19,767 nt of DNA from Colwellia sp. (GTDB lineage Bacteria; Pseudomonadota; Gammaproteobacteria; Enterobacterales; Alteromonadaceae): positions 467 through 20,233 of the forward strand of contig DPHE01000040.1 of the NCBI GenBank assembly GCA_003521815.1. The letters are read 5' to 3'. The notes below the pieces were generated by a model. It made no database searches. It was not told the origin of the DNA and saw only the letters and a list, made by a program, of their open reading frames with translations. This document shows, piece by piece, positions 1 to 8,091 of this stretch (positions within the stretch are counted from its first letter, which is position 1; every line of letters starts with the position of its first letter). The position numbers and the translations under genes were made by a program.

Positions 1-42
1 GCCTCCGGAGGGCGACGCTCTATCCAGCTGAGCTAATGGTGC
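1..42 (-). tRNA. tRNA-Arg(CCG), 5' half, cut by the window edge
   Basis: Read on the minus strand, it starts with a 7-nt acceptor strand (GCACCAT), then TA and a canonical D arm (GCTCAGCTGGATAGAGC). The anticodon stem-loop has loop CTCCGGA, which places CCG at positions 34-36, the arginine anticodon. The 3' half (variable loop, T arm, acceptor strand) lies outside the window, so the gene is partial only because of the window boundary. The D-arm sequence is close to that of known gammaproteobacterial tRNA-Arg. A related 5' fragment lies upstream in the direction of transcription at 101-136. Confidence 0.9.
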
Positions 43-100
43 TTTTGGTGATTTTTGACTGTGCCCCACCGTGACCGCTTTTACTATAAATGCATCTTAT

Positions 101-136
101 GGAAGGCGACGCTCTATCCAGTTGAGCTACGGGTGT
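101..136 (-). pseudogene. tRNA-Arg-like 5' half remnant ending in the anticodon loop
   Basis: On the minus strand these 36 bases match the 5' part of the tRNA-Arg at 7-42 in 31 of 36 positions: a 7-nt acceptor strand (ACACCCG), TA, the whole D arm and the start of the anticodon stem. The match stops inside the anticodon loop. Beyond it (100 down to 43) I find no anticodon-stem complement, no T arm and no matching acceptor 3' strand, so it cannot fold as a tRNA. It could be the residue of a deleted tandem tRNA copy or a site left by an integrated element. It lies between the likely promoter at 152-157 and the intact tRNA, so it may be transcribed as part of the leader of the tRNA precursor. 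Confidence 0.7.
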
Positions 137-151
137 AAATTAAGAGGTAGC

Positions 152-157
152 ATTCTA
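152..157 (-). promoter_or_regulatory. Possible -10 element of the tRNA transcription unit
   Basis: The minus strand reads TAGAAT followed by GCTACC, a -10-like hexamer with a GC-containing discriminator of the kind seen at stable RNA promoters. It lies about 16 bp upstream of the tRNA-like remnant. No convincing -35 hexamer sits 16-18 bp further upstream, so the call is weak. Confidence 0.3.
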
Positions 158-298
158 TAAAAAGCTTTGTGCTAATACCAGTACTTAATTTATTCAGTAC
201 GTATTATATTGGTAGATTTAATCTAACGTAGCAGAATTACTATTTCAATCATCTCCAATCCTGGTCTTTTTTTTTGTCTTTTTTGATGGAATTCGTAT

Positions 299-322
299 TA
301 GTCATATCACTAACTATGACTA
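299..322. repeat. Operator-like inverted repeat upstream of the RND operon
   Basis: Perfect 8-bp arms TAGTCATA and TATGACTA are separated by 8 bp. The length and spacing would suit a dimeric regulator such as those that often control efflux operons, but no regulator gene is adjacent and no T-tract follows, so it is not a terminator. Its function is inferred only from position, about 145 bp upstream of the first start codon. Confidence 0.4.
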
Positions 323-403
323 TATTACGGAGACCAATCAGGTAATCATCACGATCATAAAATGACTTATTGCACTGTAAACATACAATAATAAAGTACT
401 TTA

Positions 404-433
404 TTGGAAAAACCGGGAAAAAGTGCCTAGAAT
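404..433 (+). promoter_or_regulatory. Possible sigma-70 promoter of the RND-prsK operon
   Basis: TTGGAA at 404-409 and TAGAAT at 428-433 are spaced by 18 bp. The match is moderate (4/6 and 5/6 to the usual hexamers), and the site would give a 5' leader of about 25 nt before the GTG at 466. Chance matches are frequent in AT-rich DNA. Confidence 0.3.
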
Positions 434-465
434 ATTAATAATACGGGCAGTTAATTAAGTCTATT

Positions 466-1521
466 GTGATAAAAAAACGTTTACCTCCATTTTTGCTAAC
501 AGTACTTGCGAAGTTTTGCTGGTTAAAGCTTGCCGCTGTTTTTTTACTATTGAGTATTACCTCTTTTACGCATGGTATGTTTAATGAAAGTTATCAAGTT
601 ACGCAAGTCGATGTTGAGCCCTATATTTACGTTATTAGACGAACAGGTAAAGTGAATTTTAGACATACCGTTAACTTATCGTTTAAAACGGTAGGCTTTT
701 TAACGCAATTAAATGTTGATGAAGGAGATGCTTTTGAATCACATAAGCTGTTAGCGGCATTAGACACTTCAGAGTTATCAGCAGATATAAATGCGGCTCA
801 TGCCCATTTGTCCCAAGCAGAGCGAAATGTTGATCGGATTCAAATATTGTTAGCAAAAAAATTAAGCTCACAACGAGAGCTTGATGATGCACTTACTACA
901 GTTGAAACGACTAGATCAGCATATCGAGTGGCTACATATAATTTAGAAAAAGCGCAAATGTTCGCGCCTTTCTCTGGTGTTGTTGTTCAACGTAATACTG
1001 AATTAGGTGAATTACAATCACCTAGTAAAATTGCTTTACAAGTAGCCGCGTTAGAGCATAATTTAATTGTAAGTGTCGCGCTAACCTCGGAAGAAATAAA
1101 TTTTGTTAGATTAAACCAAAAAGTACAAGTACATATAGCGCGTTTTGGTTTAATTGAAGGCATGATAAGCAAAATTCCAGCTATATCAAGTAGCCGCAGC
1201 CATTTATTCATTATTGAAGTGCTATTACCAGAAACGAGCTTAACTCGGCCGCCAATTGTTGGTCAGTTAGCACGAATTTTAATTCATTCGCAAAGCCATG
1301 ATTTTGTTTACCGTTTACCAATAGAAGCCCTCAATGGAATTGATGAGCAAGGTCAAGCATTAATTGTGCATGAGAAAAATAGTAATGCTATCCAGCAAAG
1401 CTTTCCTATCTATAAAGTAGATAATGATTATCTATACCTACAAGCTGTTCAAGGTGATTTACCTTTACAAGTGATCACCCAAGGATGGAATAAGTTACCA
1501 CTTATTTCTACCGAGAAATAA
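466..1521 (+). CDS. RND efflux periplasmic adaptor (HlyD/AcrA-type membrane fusion protein)
   Basis: It would link the inner-membrane RND pump encoded next to an outer-membrane channel. The 351-residue protein has an N-terminal hydrophobic segment (about 18-36) acting as signal or anchor. A first biotinyl-lipoyl half (about 60-95) is followed by a coiled alpha-hairpin (about 97-155), and the second lipoyl half begins at residue 166 with APFSGVVVQRN. A beta-barrel domain (about 190-265) follows. The length is typical of the family. The start is GTG; no ATG lies close enough to preserve the membrane segment. The stop is 5 bp before the permease start, so the two are surely co-transcribed. No TolC-like partner is encoded here. 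The substrate cannot be read from the sequence. Confidence 0.88.
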   Translation: MIKKRLPPFLLTVLAKFCWLKLAAVFLLLSITSFTHGMFNESYQVTQVDVEPYIYVIRRTGKVNFRHTVNLSFKTVGFLTQLNVDEGDAFESHKLLAALDTSELSADINAAHAHLSQAERNVDRIQILLAKKLSSQRELDDALTTVETTRSAYRVATYNLEKAQMFAPFSGVVVQRNTELGELQSPSKIALQVAALEHNLIVSVALTSEEINFVRLNQKVQVHIARFGLIEGMISKIPAISSSRSHLFIIEVLLPETSLTRPPIVGQLARILIHSQSHDFVYRLPIEALNGIDEQGQALIVHEKNSNAIQQSFPIYKVDNDYLYLQAVQGDLPLQVITQGWNKLPLISTEK

Positions 1522-1526
1522 GTGGT

Positions 1527-4500
1527 ATGAAATTACCTAGTTTAGCGATTAAAAATGCACAATTTACTATGACCATCATCGCTCTATTGGTGTTGGTTGG
1601 TATAGTGTCGTATTTTAATATGCCTCGCAGTGAAGACCCGCAGTTTGATATTCCAATAACCCTAATTGAGGTGGTTTACCCTGGAGCATCACCCACAGAT
1701 ATTGAAACGTTAGTGGTTGACCCGCTAGAAGAAGAATTTGCAGATATTGATAATATTAAAAAAATTGAATCTCAAATAAAAAATGGTGGCGCTCGGCTTG
1801 AAGTTACCTTTCATTATGGCTCAGATCCTGAGCTAGCCTTTAATAAAGTACAACTGGCGGTTTCTTCTGTGAAGCCATCATTACCCGATGGCGTACAAGA
1901 TTTATTAGTATTAAAAGCAACACCTACTGCGGTAGCCATCGTTCAGCTTGCTTTGTGGACAGAGCCAACTAATTACAAACAAATGGAGTTTTATGCAAAG
2001 TTATTAGAGAAGCGTTTAGAAACGATAGATAGTGTTAAAAAAGCTGACATATGGGGTTATCCACAGCAAGTTGTCTCTGTTGATCTTAATTTAGATTTAC
2101 TTTTACACCACCGTATTTCTACTACTCAAGTCATACAGGCTTTACAGGGGCGGGCAATAAATATTACCCCAGGCTTTGTTGACGCGAATACTCGTCGGTT
2201 CAATGTGAAAGCGAGTGGTAACTTTGAAAAACTTGAGCAATTAGAAAATACGATTATTGTGTCCAATGATGACTTTTTGATACGGCTTAAAGATGTTGCA
2301 GCAGTTGATTTTTCTAGCCAAGAGCCAAGTTATTTAGCTTACTTTGATAAAAAGCCAGTAATATTTGTTACGGTTGAACAACGAATCGATAGTAATATTT
2401 TTTCGTTAACAAAAGCTATTCAGCAAGAACTGGAGCTATTTAAAAAAACAATACCAGAGGCAATAAAAATAGACGTATTGTTTGAGCAGGCGGATAGTGT
2501 TGAAAGTAGAGTTAATGGCTTTTTTAACAATCTTTGGCAAGGGCTTATTTTAGTTGGTGTATTAGCGTTATTGTTTTTAGGTTTACGAGAGTCATTGGTG
2601 GTAATTATTGTGATCCCACTTTCGTTTCTTATCGCAATAGGTTGGTTAGACTTTACTGGTTTTGGATTACAGCAAATGTCGATAGTTGGTTTTATTATCG
2701 CGTTAGGCTTGTTGGTTGATGATGCTATTGTGGTGACGGAAAGTATTCATCGAGAAAAAGCTAAAGCAAAAAATATGGTTGAGGCAGCTATTAATGGCAC
2801 TAAGAAAGTTGCTTGGGCATCAGTTAGTGGCACGGTTACTACCATGTTAGCTTTTCTTCCTATGCTAATGATTGCTAGTGATACCGGCGATTTTATCCGT
2901 TCAATGCCTGTTACCGTAGTATTAGTATTGTTAGCATCATTACTTTTGTCATTAACTGCTCTACCTTTATTAGCCAGTAAAAGCTTTAGTTTAAAGCCAA
3001 CAAAAGTCAAAACATTACAACATTACATCAATCATTTTGCCGAAACTATTTATTCATCATGGTTACTGAAATTATTCAAATTTCGTTGGCTTGTTATTGT
3101 GGTTGCTGTGGCTAGTTTACTTGCTATGTTGTCACTTTTTAATCAAGTAGGTTTAAGCTTATTTCCCAAAGCTGAAAAATCAATGTTATTAATCAATGTT
3201 GAGGCACCGCCTAATTCATCATTAAGCTTTACTAATAGTGTTATGCAGAAAATGACACTATTTATAGAAAAACAGCCATTAGTTGAGAAAATAGCACTTA
3301 ACGTTGGTAATTCAAATCCTCGAATTTACTATAACGAAATACCAAAGCGGGGTGTTGAAAAATATGGTCAAGTATTGGTTGTGTTAAAAAAATACGATCC
3401 CGAAAAAATCACCTCGTTAGTCAGTGTATTACGAGATGAATTTAGTCAGTGGCCACAAGCTAAAATAACGGTGAAAGAGTTTACGCAAGGACCGGTAACA
3501 GATCAGCCTATAGCCATTAGACTTATTTCTGAGTCACTAGGTGACCTAGAACAAGTCGCTAATGATTTAACGAATAAAATGGCCAACACAGAAGGTGTTA
3601 TTAATATTGACAACCCTATAGGTGTAGCAAATACTGAATTGAATCTGCAAATTGATTATGATAAAGCGGGTTTATCAAATATCGATATAAACCTGTTAGA
3701 TAAAACCCTGCAGTCTATTGTATCTGGTATTTATATTGGACGGTTCAATGATATTAATGGTGAAAATTATCCAATATTAGTGCGCAATAAAAACCCTGAT
3801 CTTAATACCTTGTCAGATGTTTATGTCACTAGTTTAACAGGAGAGCAAATTCCGTTGATGCAGGTAGTCGATATTAGGTTACAGAAAGGTCAAACGGATT
3901 ACTTTCATCATCAAAAATTACGTATGGCAAAAGTGTCGGCCGATGTGGCTTCAGGTTATTCCGTTAAAACCTTAACGGAAGAATTTATTCATTATATCGA
4001 GCAATATGATTTACCCATGGGAATGTATTACACGTTGGGAGGTCAAGAAGAGTCTAGACAGGAGTCATTTGCGGGTTTAACACAAATAATGTTAATAACC
4101 GCGATTGGTATTTTTGCTATTTTAGTGTTGCAGTTTAAATCGTTTATACAGCCACTTATAATTTTTAGCTCAATACCTTTTGCTATGGCAGGCTCCATTA
4201 TAGGCTTGTATTTAAGCGGTTTGTCTTTTTCTATGATGGCTTTTGTTGGCTTAATTAGTTTATTTGGTATTGTTGTTAACAATGCCATTATTTTAATCGA
4301 TTGCGCGAATAGAAATTTGGCTGAAGGTTTATCTAAAAAGCAATCAGTGCTCGCGGCTAGTGCAACACGATTTACACCAATATTATTAACCACACTAACC
4401 ACTATTGGTGGGCTTATACCCTTAACCTTATATGGTGGAGGCTTATGGCAACCTTTGGGTATTGTGCTTATATCAGGTCTTTGTGTCTCTGCAATATCCA

Positions 4501-4583
4501 GTTTTTTATTTGTGCCTGTACTAACAGAGTTACTTACTCATTCAAAGACTAAATCTAATATTGCTCAGGAAATAAAACGTTAA
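1527..4583 (+). CDS. RND-family efflux transporter, inner-membrane permease subunit
   Basis: A proton-driven pump of AcrB/CzcA architecture, 1018 residues, full length. The first membrane helix is at about 12-30, a large periplasmic loop runs to about 330, helices 2-6 follow, a second periplasmic loop spans about 550-850, and a closing helix bundle ends the protein. Helix 4 carries GLLVDDAIVV with D398 and D399, matching the proton-relay aspartates of AcrB. The position of AcrB Lys940 is occupied by N918-N919 in GIVVNNAIILID, as in many non-AcrB RND proteins. I see no metal-binding signature that would define a heavy-metal pump. The gene is downstream of its adaptor and only 3 bp upstream of prsK, an unusual partnership. 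Confidence 0.93.
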   Translation: MKLPSLAIKNAQFTMTIIALLVLVGIVSYFNMPRSEDPQFDIPITLIEVVYPGASPTDIETLVVDPLEEEFADIDNIKKIESQIKNGGARLEVTFHYGSDPELAFNKVQLAVSSVKPSLPDGVQDLLVLKATPTAVAIVQLALWTEPTNYKQMEFYAKLLEKRLETIDSVKKADIWGYPQQVVSVDLNLDLLLHHRISTTQVIQALQGRAINITPGFVDANTRRFNVKASGNFEKLEQLENTIIVSNDDFLIRLKDVAAVDFSSQEPSYLAYFDKKPVIFVTVEQRIDSNIFSLTKAIQQELELFKKTIPEAIKIDVLFEQADSVESRVNGFFNNLWQGLILVGVLALLFLGLRESLVVIIVIPLSFLIAIGWLDFTGFGLQQMSIVGFIIALGLLVDDAIVVTESIHREKAKAKNMVEAAINGTKKVAWASVSGTVTTMLAFLPMLMIASDTGDFIRSMPVTVVLVLLASLLLSLTALPLLASKSFSLKPTKVKTLQHYINHFAETIYSSWLLKLFKFRWLVIVVAVASLLAMLSLFNQVGLSLFPKAEKSMLLINVEAPPNSSLSFTNSVMQKMTLFIEKQPLVEKIALNVGNSNPRIYYNEIPKRGVEKYGQVLVVLKKYDPEKITSLVSVLRDEFSQWPQAKITVKEFTQGPVTDQPIAIRLISESLGDLEQVANDLTNKMANTEGVINIDNPIGVANTELNLQIDYDKAGLSNIDINLLDKTLQSIVSGIYIGRFNDINGENYPILVRNKNPDLNTLSDVYVTSLTGEQIPLMQVVDIRLQKGQTDYFHHQKLRMAKVSADVASGYSVKTLTEEFIHYIEQYDLPMGMYYTLGGQEESRQESFAGLTQIMLITAIGIFAILVLQFKSFIQPLIIFSSIPFAMAGSIIGLYLSGLSFSMMAFVGLISLFGIVVNNAIILIDCANRNLAEGLSKKQSVLAASATRFTPILLTTLTTIGGLIPLTLYGGGLWQPLGIVLISGLCVSAISSFLFVPVLTELLTHSKTKSNIAQEIKR

Positions 4584-4586
4584 TTT

Positions 4587-6614
4587 ATGGAAATGTATAC
4601 TGTAGGTATTTGGGGATACAGTTTTGCTAGTATTGCTTATGTCATATTTTCTCTACTGATTCTTGCTGCACATAACCAGTCTGGTATTGCTAGGTGGTTA
4701 CTTTTCAGCTCTTTAATCGCTGGCGGCACTAACATTGCTGCGGCTTTACAAATATATATTGGTTTTTCTGTGCAGTGGGCGATGCTGGCTGATGTGATTA
4801 AAATAGCCACATTTTCTGTATTAATTCTAAGTTTTAATATTGAAAAAGGTAGTATTCAAGAGATTTTAAAGAACAGAATAATTGTTAAGTATCTACTGTT
4901 TTGGTGTGGCTCCTCTATTGTTTGTTGGGGTACAAGTTATACGTTAGGTTTCTCTTACGAATATTTGTTTTTACTTTTTGTTTTACTCAACTTGACCAGT
5001 TTAGTGCTACTTGAGCAAATTTATCGAGGTGGGAATGTTGAAGCAAAAAGATCAATTACTCCGTTAGTTATTGCCTTAGGAAGTGTTGCAGTCTTTGATT
5101 TTGTACTTTACGCTCAAGCAACAATGGTTGGAGGTATTGAATTTGATTTTTGGTACATCAGAGGATATTTATCAGCTTTAGCTGTTCCGTTATTATTGAT
5201 AAGCATTCGACGGTTTAAAGAAGGTGCTGTTCGAATATTTGTATCGCGCAATGTAGTTTTTTATAGCTCAATGTTAATGATCGCGGGTTTATATTTATTA
5301 TTAATGGCTGTAGCGGGTTATTTAATTAACTATTTGGGTGGAGAATGGGGACAACTCGTTAGTTTTGGTTTTTTCATTCTTGGCAGTATTGTACTTGCAG
5401 TATTACTTATTACTGAAACGATTCGCCGTCAGGTAAAAGTTTTTATCTCCAAACATTTCTTTGCGAATAAATATGAGTATCGAGAAGAATGGCTAGAGCT
5501 TATTGGTCAAATAGAAACGGCGAGTGCTGAAAATTATTGTCAAATGTCATTGCAAATTATGATGTCTAAAGTTGGTGCTACTGGCGGTGTGATATTAAAA
5601 GCCAATGGTAATAATCGATTCACGGTAAAGCATAGTGATGGCATAGAATTAGATGAGTCGTTTGACAAAGACTTAATGTTAATTGAGCATTTTACCAAAA
5701 ATCAAGGCTGGATTATTGATATCAATGAATATATCGAAGATTCGCTCTTATATCCTGGTTTATATATTGATCCACAAATGTGGCATATCGTTGGTGTAAA
5801 TATTCTGGTGCCTATTTTTATAGGCAAAAATTTCTACGGTTTCTTTATACTTTCAAATAGTGAAGAGGAAAATAAACTTAATTGGGAAGATAGAGATCTA
5901 CTCTTTGCTATCGCTAAACAATTAGGTAACTTTATTTCTTTGAATGAAGCCAACGATAAGCTTGCCGAATCGAAACAGTTTGATGCATTTAATCAAATGT
6001 CTGCTTTTTTAGTGCACGACTTGAAGAATGTTCAAGCACAATTAGCACTCATAACCTCTAACGCGATACAACATCGAAATAATAAAGAATTTGTTGATGA
6101 TGTTTTTGAAACGGTTGAATCAGCGACACAGCGATTAGCAAAAGTATTAGCGCAATTAAGCAATAAGCACGCGGCACAATCAACGAGTAAAAGCGTTGAT
6201 CTTGGTGATATTATTGAGCGAGTGGCTGCACAACGAAACGTAGTGCAGCCACAGGTTGTGATTACAAATAAAGATGAATGCTTAACGACCATAGATTATG
6301 AACGTTTTTTTTCAGTGATAAATCACTTAATTCAAAATGCACAAGAAGCGACATCAGATACTGGTTGGGTAGAAATAGGCTTAGAGCAGCAGCAAGATCA
6401 CATAAATATTGTCGTAAGTGATAATGGTTGTGGAATGTCTGAAAGCTTTATTAAATCGAGACTTTTTAAACCATTTGATACAACTAAAGGTAATGCAGGT
6501 ATGGGAATTGGTGTTTTTGAAGCAAAGCAGTTTTTTGAAAGTATCGCAGGTAGCTTGACGGTTGAAAGCGTTGAAGGGCAAGGAACAAAAATGATTATTT
6601 GCTTACCCGTGTAA
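4587..6614 (+). CDS. prsK: PEP-CTERM system sensor histidine kinase PrsK
   Basis: Membrane kinase of 675 residues that should phosphorylate PrsR. About nine hydrophobic segments fill residues 8-280. A GAF-like domain follows (about 320-455), then the kinase core. The H box is H477 in HDLKN, the form typical of PrsK rather than the HELR-type box. The N box is around N584 (QNAQEA), the G1 box at 611-616 (SDNGCG), the F box reads LFKPFDTTKG, and the G2 box is 638-642 (GMGIG). Nothing essential is missing. The start lies 3 bp after the permease stop, with an AGGAA about 14 bp upstream inside the permease gene, so translation is probably coupled. The family is known from PEP-CTERM/exosortase genomes; the ligand is unknown. 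Confidence 0.93.
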   Translation: MEMYTVGIWGYSFASIAYVIFSLLILAAHNQSGIARWLLFSSLIAGGTNIAAALQIYIGFSVQWAMLADVIKIATFSVLILSFNIEKGSIQEILKNRIIVKYLLFWCGSSIVCWGTSYTLGFSYEYLFLLFVLLNLTSLVLLEQIYRGGNVEAKRSITPLVIALGSVAVFDFVLYAQATMVGGIEFDFWYIRGYLSALAVPLLLISIRRFKEGAVRIFVSRNVVFYSSMLMIAGLYLLLMAVAGYLINYLGGEWGQLVSFGFFILGSIVLAVLLITETIRRQVKVFISKHFFANKYEYREEWLELIGQIETASAENYCQMSLQIMMSKVGATGGVILKANGNNRFTVKHSDGIELDESFDKDLMLIEHFTKNQGWIIDINEYIEDSLLYPGLYIDPQMWHIVGVNILVPIFIGKNFYGFFILSNSEEENKLNWEDRDLLFAIAKQLGNFISLNEANDKLAESKQFDAFNQMSAFLVHDLKNVQAQLALITSNAIQHRNNKEFVDDVFETVESATQRLAKVLAQLSNKHAAQSTSKSVDLGDIIERVAAQRNVVQPQVVITNKDECLTTIDYERFFSVINHLIQNAQEATSDTGWVEIGLEQQQDHINIVVSDNGCGMSESFIKSRLFKPFDTTKGNAGMGIGVFEAKQFFESIAGSLTVESVEGQGTKMIICLPV

Positions 6615-6645
6615 AGTCGCAATAAATTATGCCCTACAACGGTAT

Positions 6646-6663
6646 GTTAGACCTCAGTCTGAC
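6646..6663 (+). promoter_or_regulatory. 18-bp dyad (GTTAGAC-N4-GTCTGAC) before prsR
   Basis: Two 7-bp arms, complementary with one G:T mismatch, are separated by CTCA and followed by AAA. The identical arms, spacing and trailing AAA occur again on the minus strand at 17080-17063, ahead of the chain-length gene. A symmetric 18-bp site suits a Fis-type DNA-binding domain such as that of PrsR, and the position would allow autoregulation. No GG-N10-GC sigma-54 promoter is found between it and prsR. As RNA it would form a 7-bp hairpin with a 4-nt loop, so a transcript-level role is the alternative. It lacks a T-tract, so it is not an intrinsic terminator. Confidence 0.55.
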
Positions 6664-6702
6664 AAATAAGTTAGCAATATAAATAATTAGGAAAAGCCTC
6701 TA

Positions 6703-8052
6703 ATGGAAAAAGTATTAATTGTTGATGACGATAAAGGAATTCAAAAACAGCTGAAATGGAGCTTGTCTGATTACAGCGCCATTCTCGCTGGAGATAGGGA
6801 AGCAGCTATCGCCGCAGTTAGACGTCATGAACCTAAGGTTGTTACCTTAGATTTAGGCTTACCGCCAGATGCCGCCAATGCGAGTGAGGGGTTAAAAGCA
6901 CTTGTAGAAATTCTTGCTATAGCACCACACACAAAAATCATAGTCATTACCGGTAATGAAGATAGAACTAATGCATTAAAGGCCATTGCTGCTGGAGCTT
7001 ATGATTTCTATCAAAAACCTATTGATGCAGAAGTGATTAATGTCATTATTTCACGTGCGTTGACTTTAGCAAACATTGAGAGTGAAAACCGAACAATGCG
7101 TGCGGTTACCGATAGTAATATTGGTATTATTGGCAATAGTGAAACAGTTGAACGTTTATGTACCATGGTAAAGCGTATTGCACCAACAAATATTACGGCA
7201 TTATTGTTAGGTGAAAGTGGCACAGGCAAGGAAGTAGCCGCTAAAGCTGTGCATCTTGCAAGCGATCGAATAAACAAGCCTTTTATCGCTATTAATTGTG
7301 CCTCGATTCCTGAAACATTATTAGAAAGTGAATTATTTGGTTTTGAAAAGGGGGCATTTACTGGTGCCCATAAAACGACTAAAGGAAAAATAGAATGTGC
7401 AGAAGGGGGAACCTTATTTTTGGATGAAATAGGGGATATGCCCTTCAACTTACAAGCTAAACTACTACGTTTTTTACAAGAAAAAATAATTGAACGACTA
7501 GGTGGCAGAGAAGAAATCCCCGTTAATGTTAGGGTTATCTGTGCAACAAATCAAAATTTAGAGGAAATGGTTGCGAGCAAAGAGTTTAGAGAAGACTTGT
7601 TTTATCGAGTAAGCGAGATCACCCTAAATATTCCTCCATTACGTGACCGAGATGAAGACGTTTTAATTCTTGCTCAATATTTTCTTCAACTTTATGCTAC
7701 TGAGTATAAAAGTCATGCTAAATCATTTTCTGCTGATGCGATTAATGCTATTAAGGCTCATAAATGGCCAGGAAATATTCGTGAATTACAAAATAAAGTT
7801 AAATCTTCTGTAGTGATGTGCACCGGAGTGCAAGTCACTGCGTTTGATTTAGGGTTCTTTGACTACAATGATAGTAACTATGAACTATCATTAAACTTAC
7901 GTACGGTAAGAGAGCAGGCCGAATCAATCGCGATTCAAAAGGCCTATGCACTATCTGAGGGAAATATGTCTAAAACTGCTGAGCTTTTGGGGGTTACTAG
8001 GCCAACGTTGTATTCGCTAATTGAAAAGTACGAATTAACTATTAATAGTTAA
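6703..8052 (+). CDS. prsR: PEP-CTERM-box response regulator PrsR (sigma-54 activator)
   Basis: NtrC-type transcription activator of 449 residues, partner of PrsK. The receiver domain (1-125) has the acidic pair in VDDD, phospho-acceptor D50 in TLDLGLPP and the conserved lysine in FYQKPID. The AAA+ sigma-54 interaction domain (about 135-375) has Walker A GESGTGKE (170-177), the sigma-54 contact loop GAFTGA (217-222) and Walker B TLFLDEIGDMP. A Fis-type helix-turn-helix closes the protein (NMSKTAELLGVTRPTLYSLI). All active motifs are intact, so it should need RpoN. The gene is 88 bp after prsK, the longest gap in this run, and that gap carries the 6646-6663 dyad. An AGGA sits about 10 bp before the ATG. 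The likely direct target in the window is the sigma-54 promoter at 10946-10961. Confidence 0.95.
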   Translation: MEKVLIVDDDKGIQKQLKWSLSDYSAILAGDREAAIAAVRRHEPKVVTLDLGLPPDAANASEGLKALVEILAIAPHTKIIVITGNEDRTNALKAIAAGAYDFYQKPIDAEVINVIISRALTLANIESENRTMRAVTDSNIGIIGNSETVERLCTMVKRIAPTNITALLLGESGTGKEVAAKAVHLASDRINKPFIAINCASIPETLLESELFGFEKGAFTGAHKTTKGKIECAEGGTLFLDEIGDMPFNLQAKLLRFLQEKIIERLGGREEIPVNVRVICATNQNLEEMVASKEFREDLFYRVSEITLNIPPLRDRDEDVLILAQYFLQLYATEYKSHAKSFSADAINAIKAHKWPGNIRELQNKVKSSVVMCTGVQVTAFDLGFFDYNDSNYELSLNLRTVREQAESIAIQKAYALSEGNMSKTAELLGVTRPTLYSLIEKYELTINS

Positions 8053-8091
8053 CCTGAACTCGATTATTACATTATCTTTGGAAAATAAAAA

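Larger units (their letters stand above)
137..465. other. Gene-free region between the tRNA and the RND operon
   Basis: These 329 bp hold no credible reading frame. They contain the possible tRNA promoter (152-157), a T-rich run near 267-285 without a clear hairpin before it, an 8-bp-arm dyad at 299-322 and a possible promoter for the plus-strand operon at 404-433. Nothing else recognisable is seen. Confidence 0.6.

Noticed and set aside
250..290. T-rich run considered as a terminator for the upstream tRNA region or as a regulatory tract
   Set aside because: No stable GC-containing hairpin precedes it on either strand.
683..892. Open frame on the minus strand inside the adaptor gene, and similar antisense frames at 987-1211, 2747-3010, 4043-4402, 6032-6292, 6381-6622, 7011-7448 and 19326-19508
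   Set aside because: Each lies wholly or mostly opposite a well-supported gene, has no family resemblance or good ribosome-binding site, and the sense gene shows the conserved motifs.
2534..2719. Plus-strand frame inside the permease gene, and frames at 12678-12890, 16462-16647 and 17597-17815 overlapping minus-strand genes
   Set aside because: Out-of-frame shadows of conserved proteins with no motifs of their own.
6620..6702. Search for a sigma-54 or clear sigma-70 promoter between prsK and prsR
   Set aside because: No GG-N10-GC; CTGACA followed by AATAAT is possible but too weak in this AT-rich stretch to annotate.
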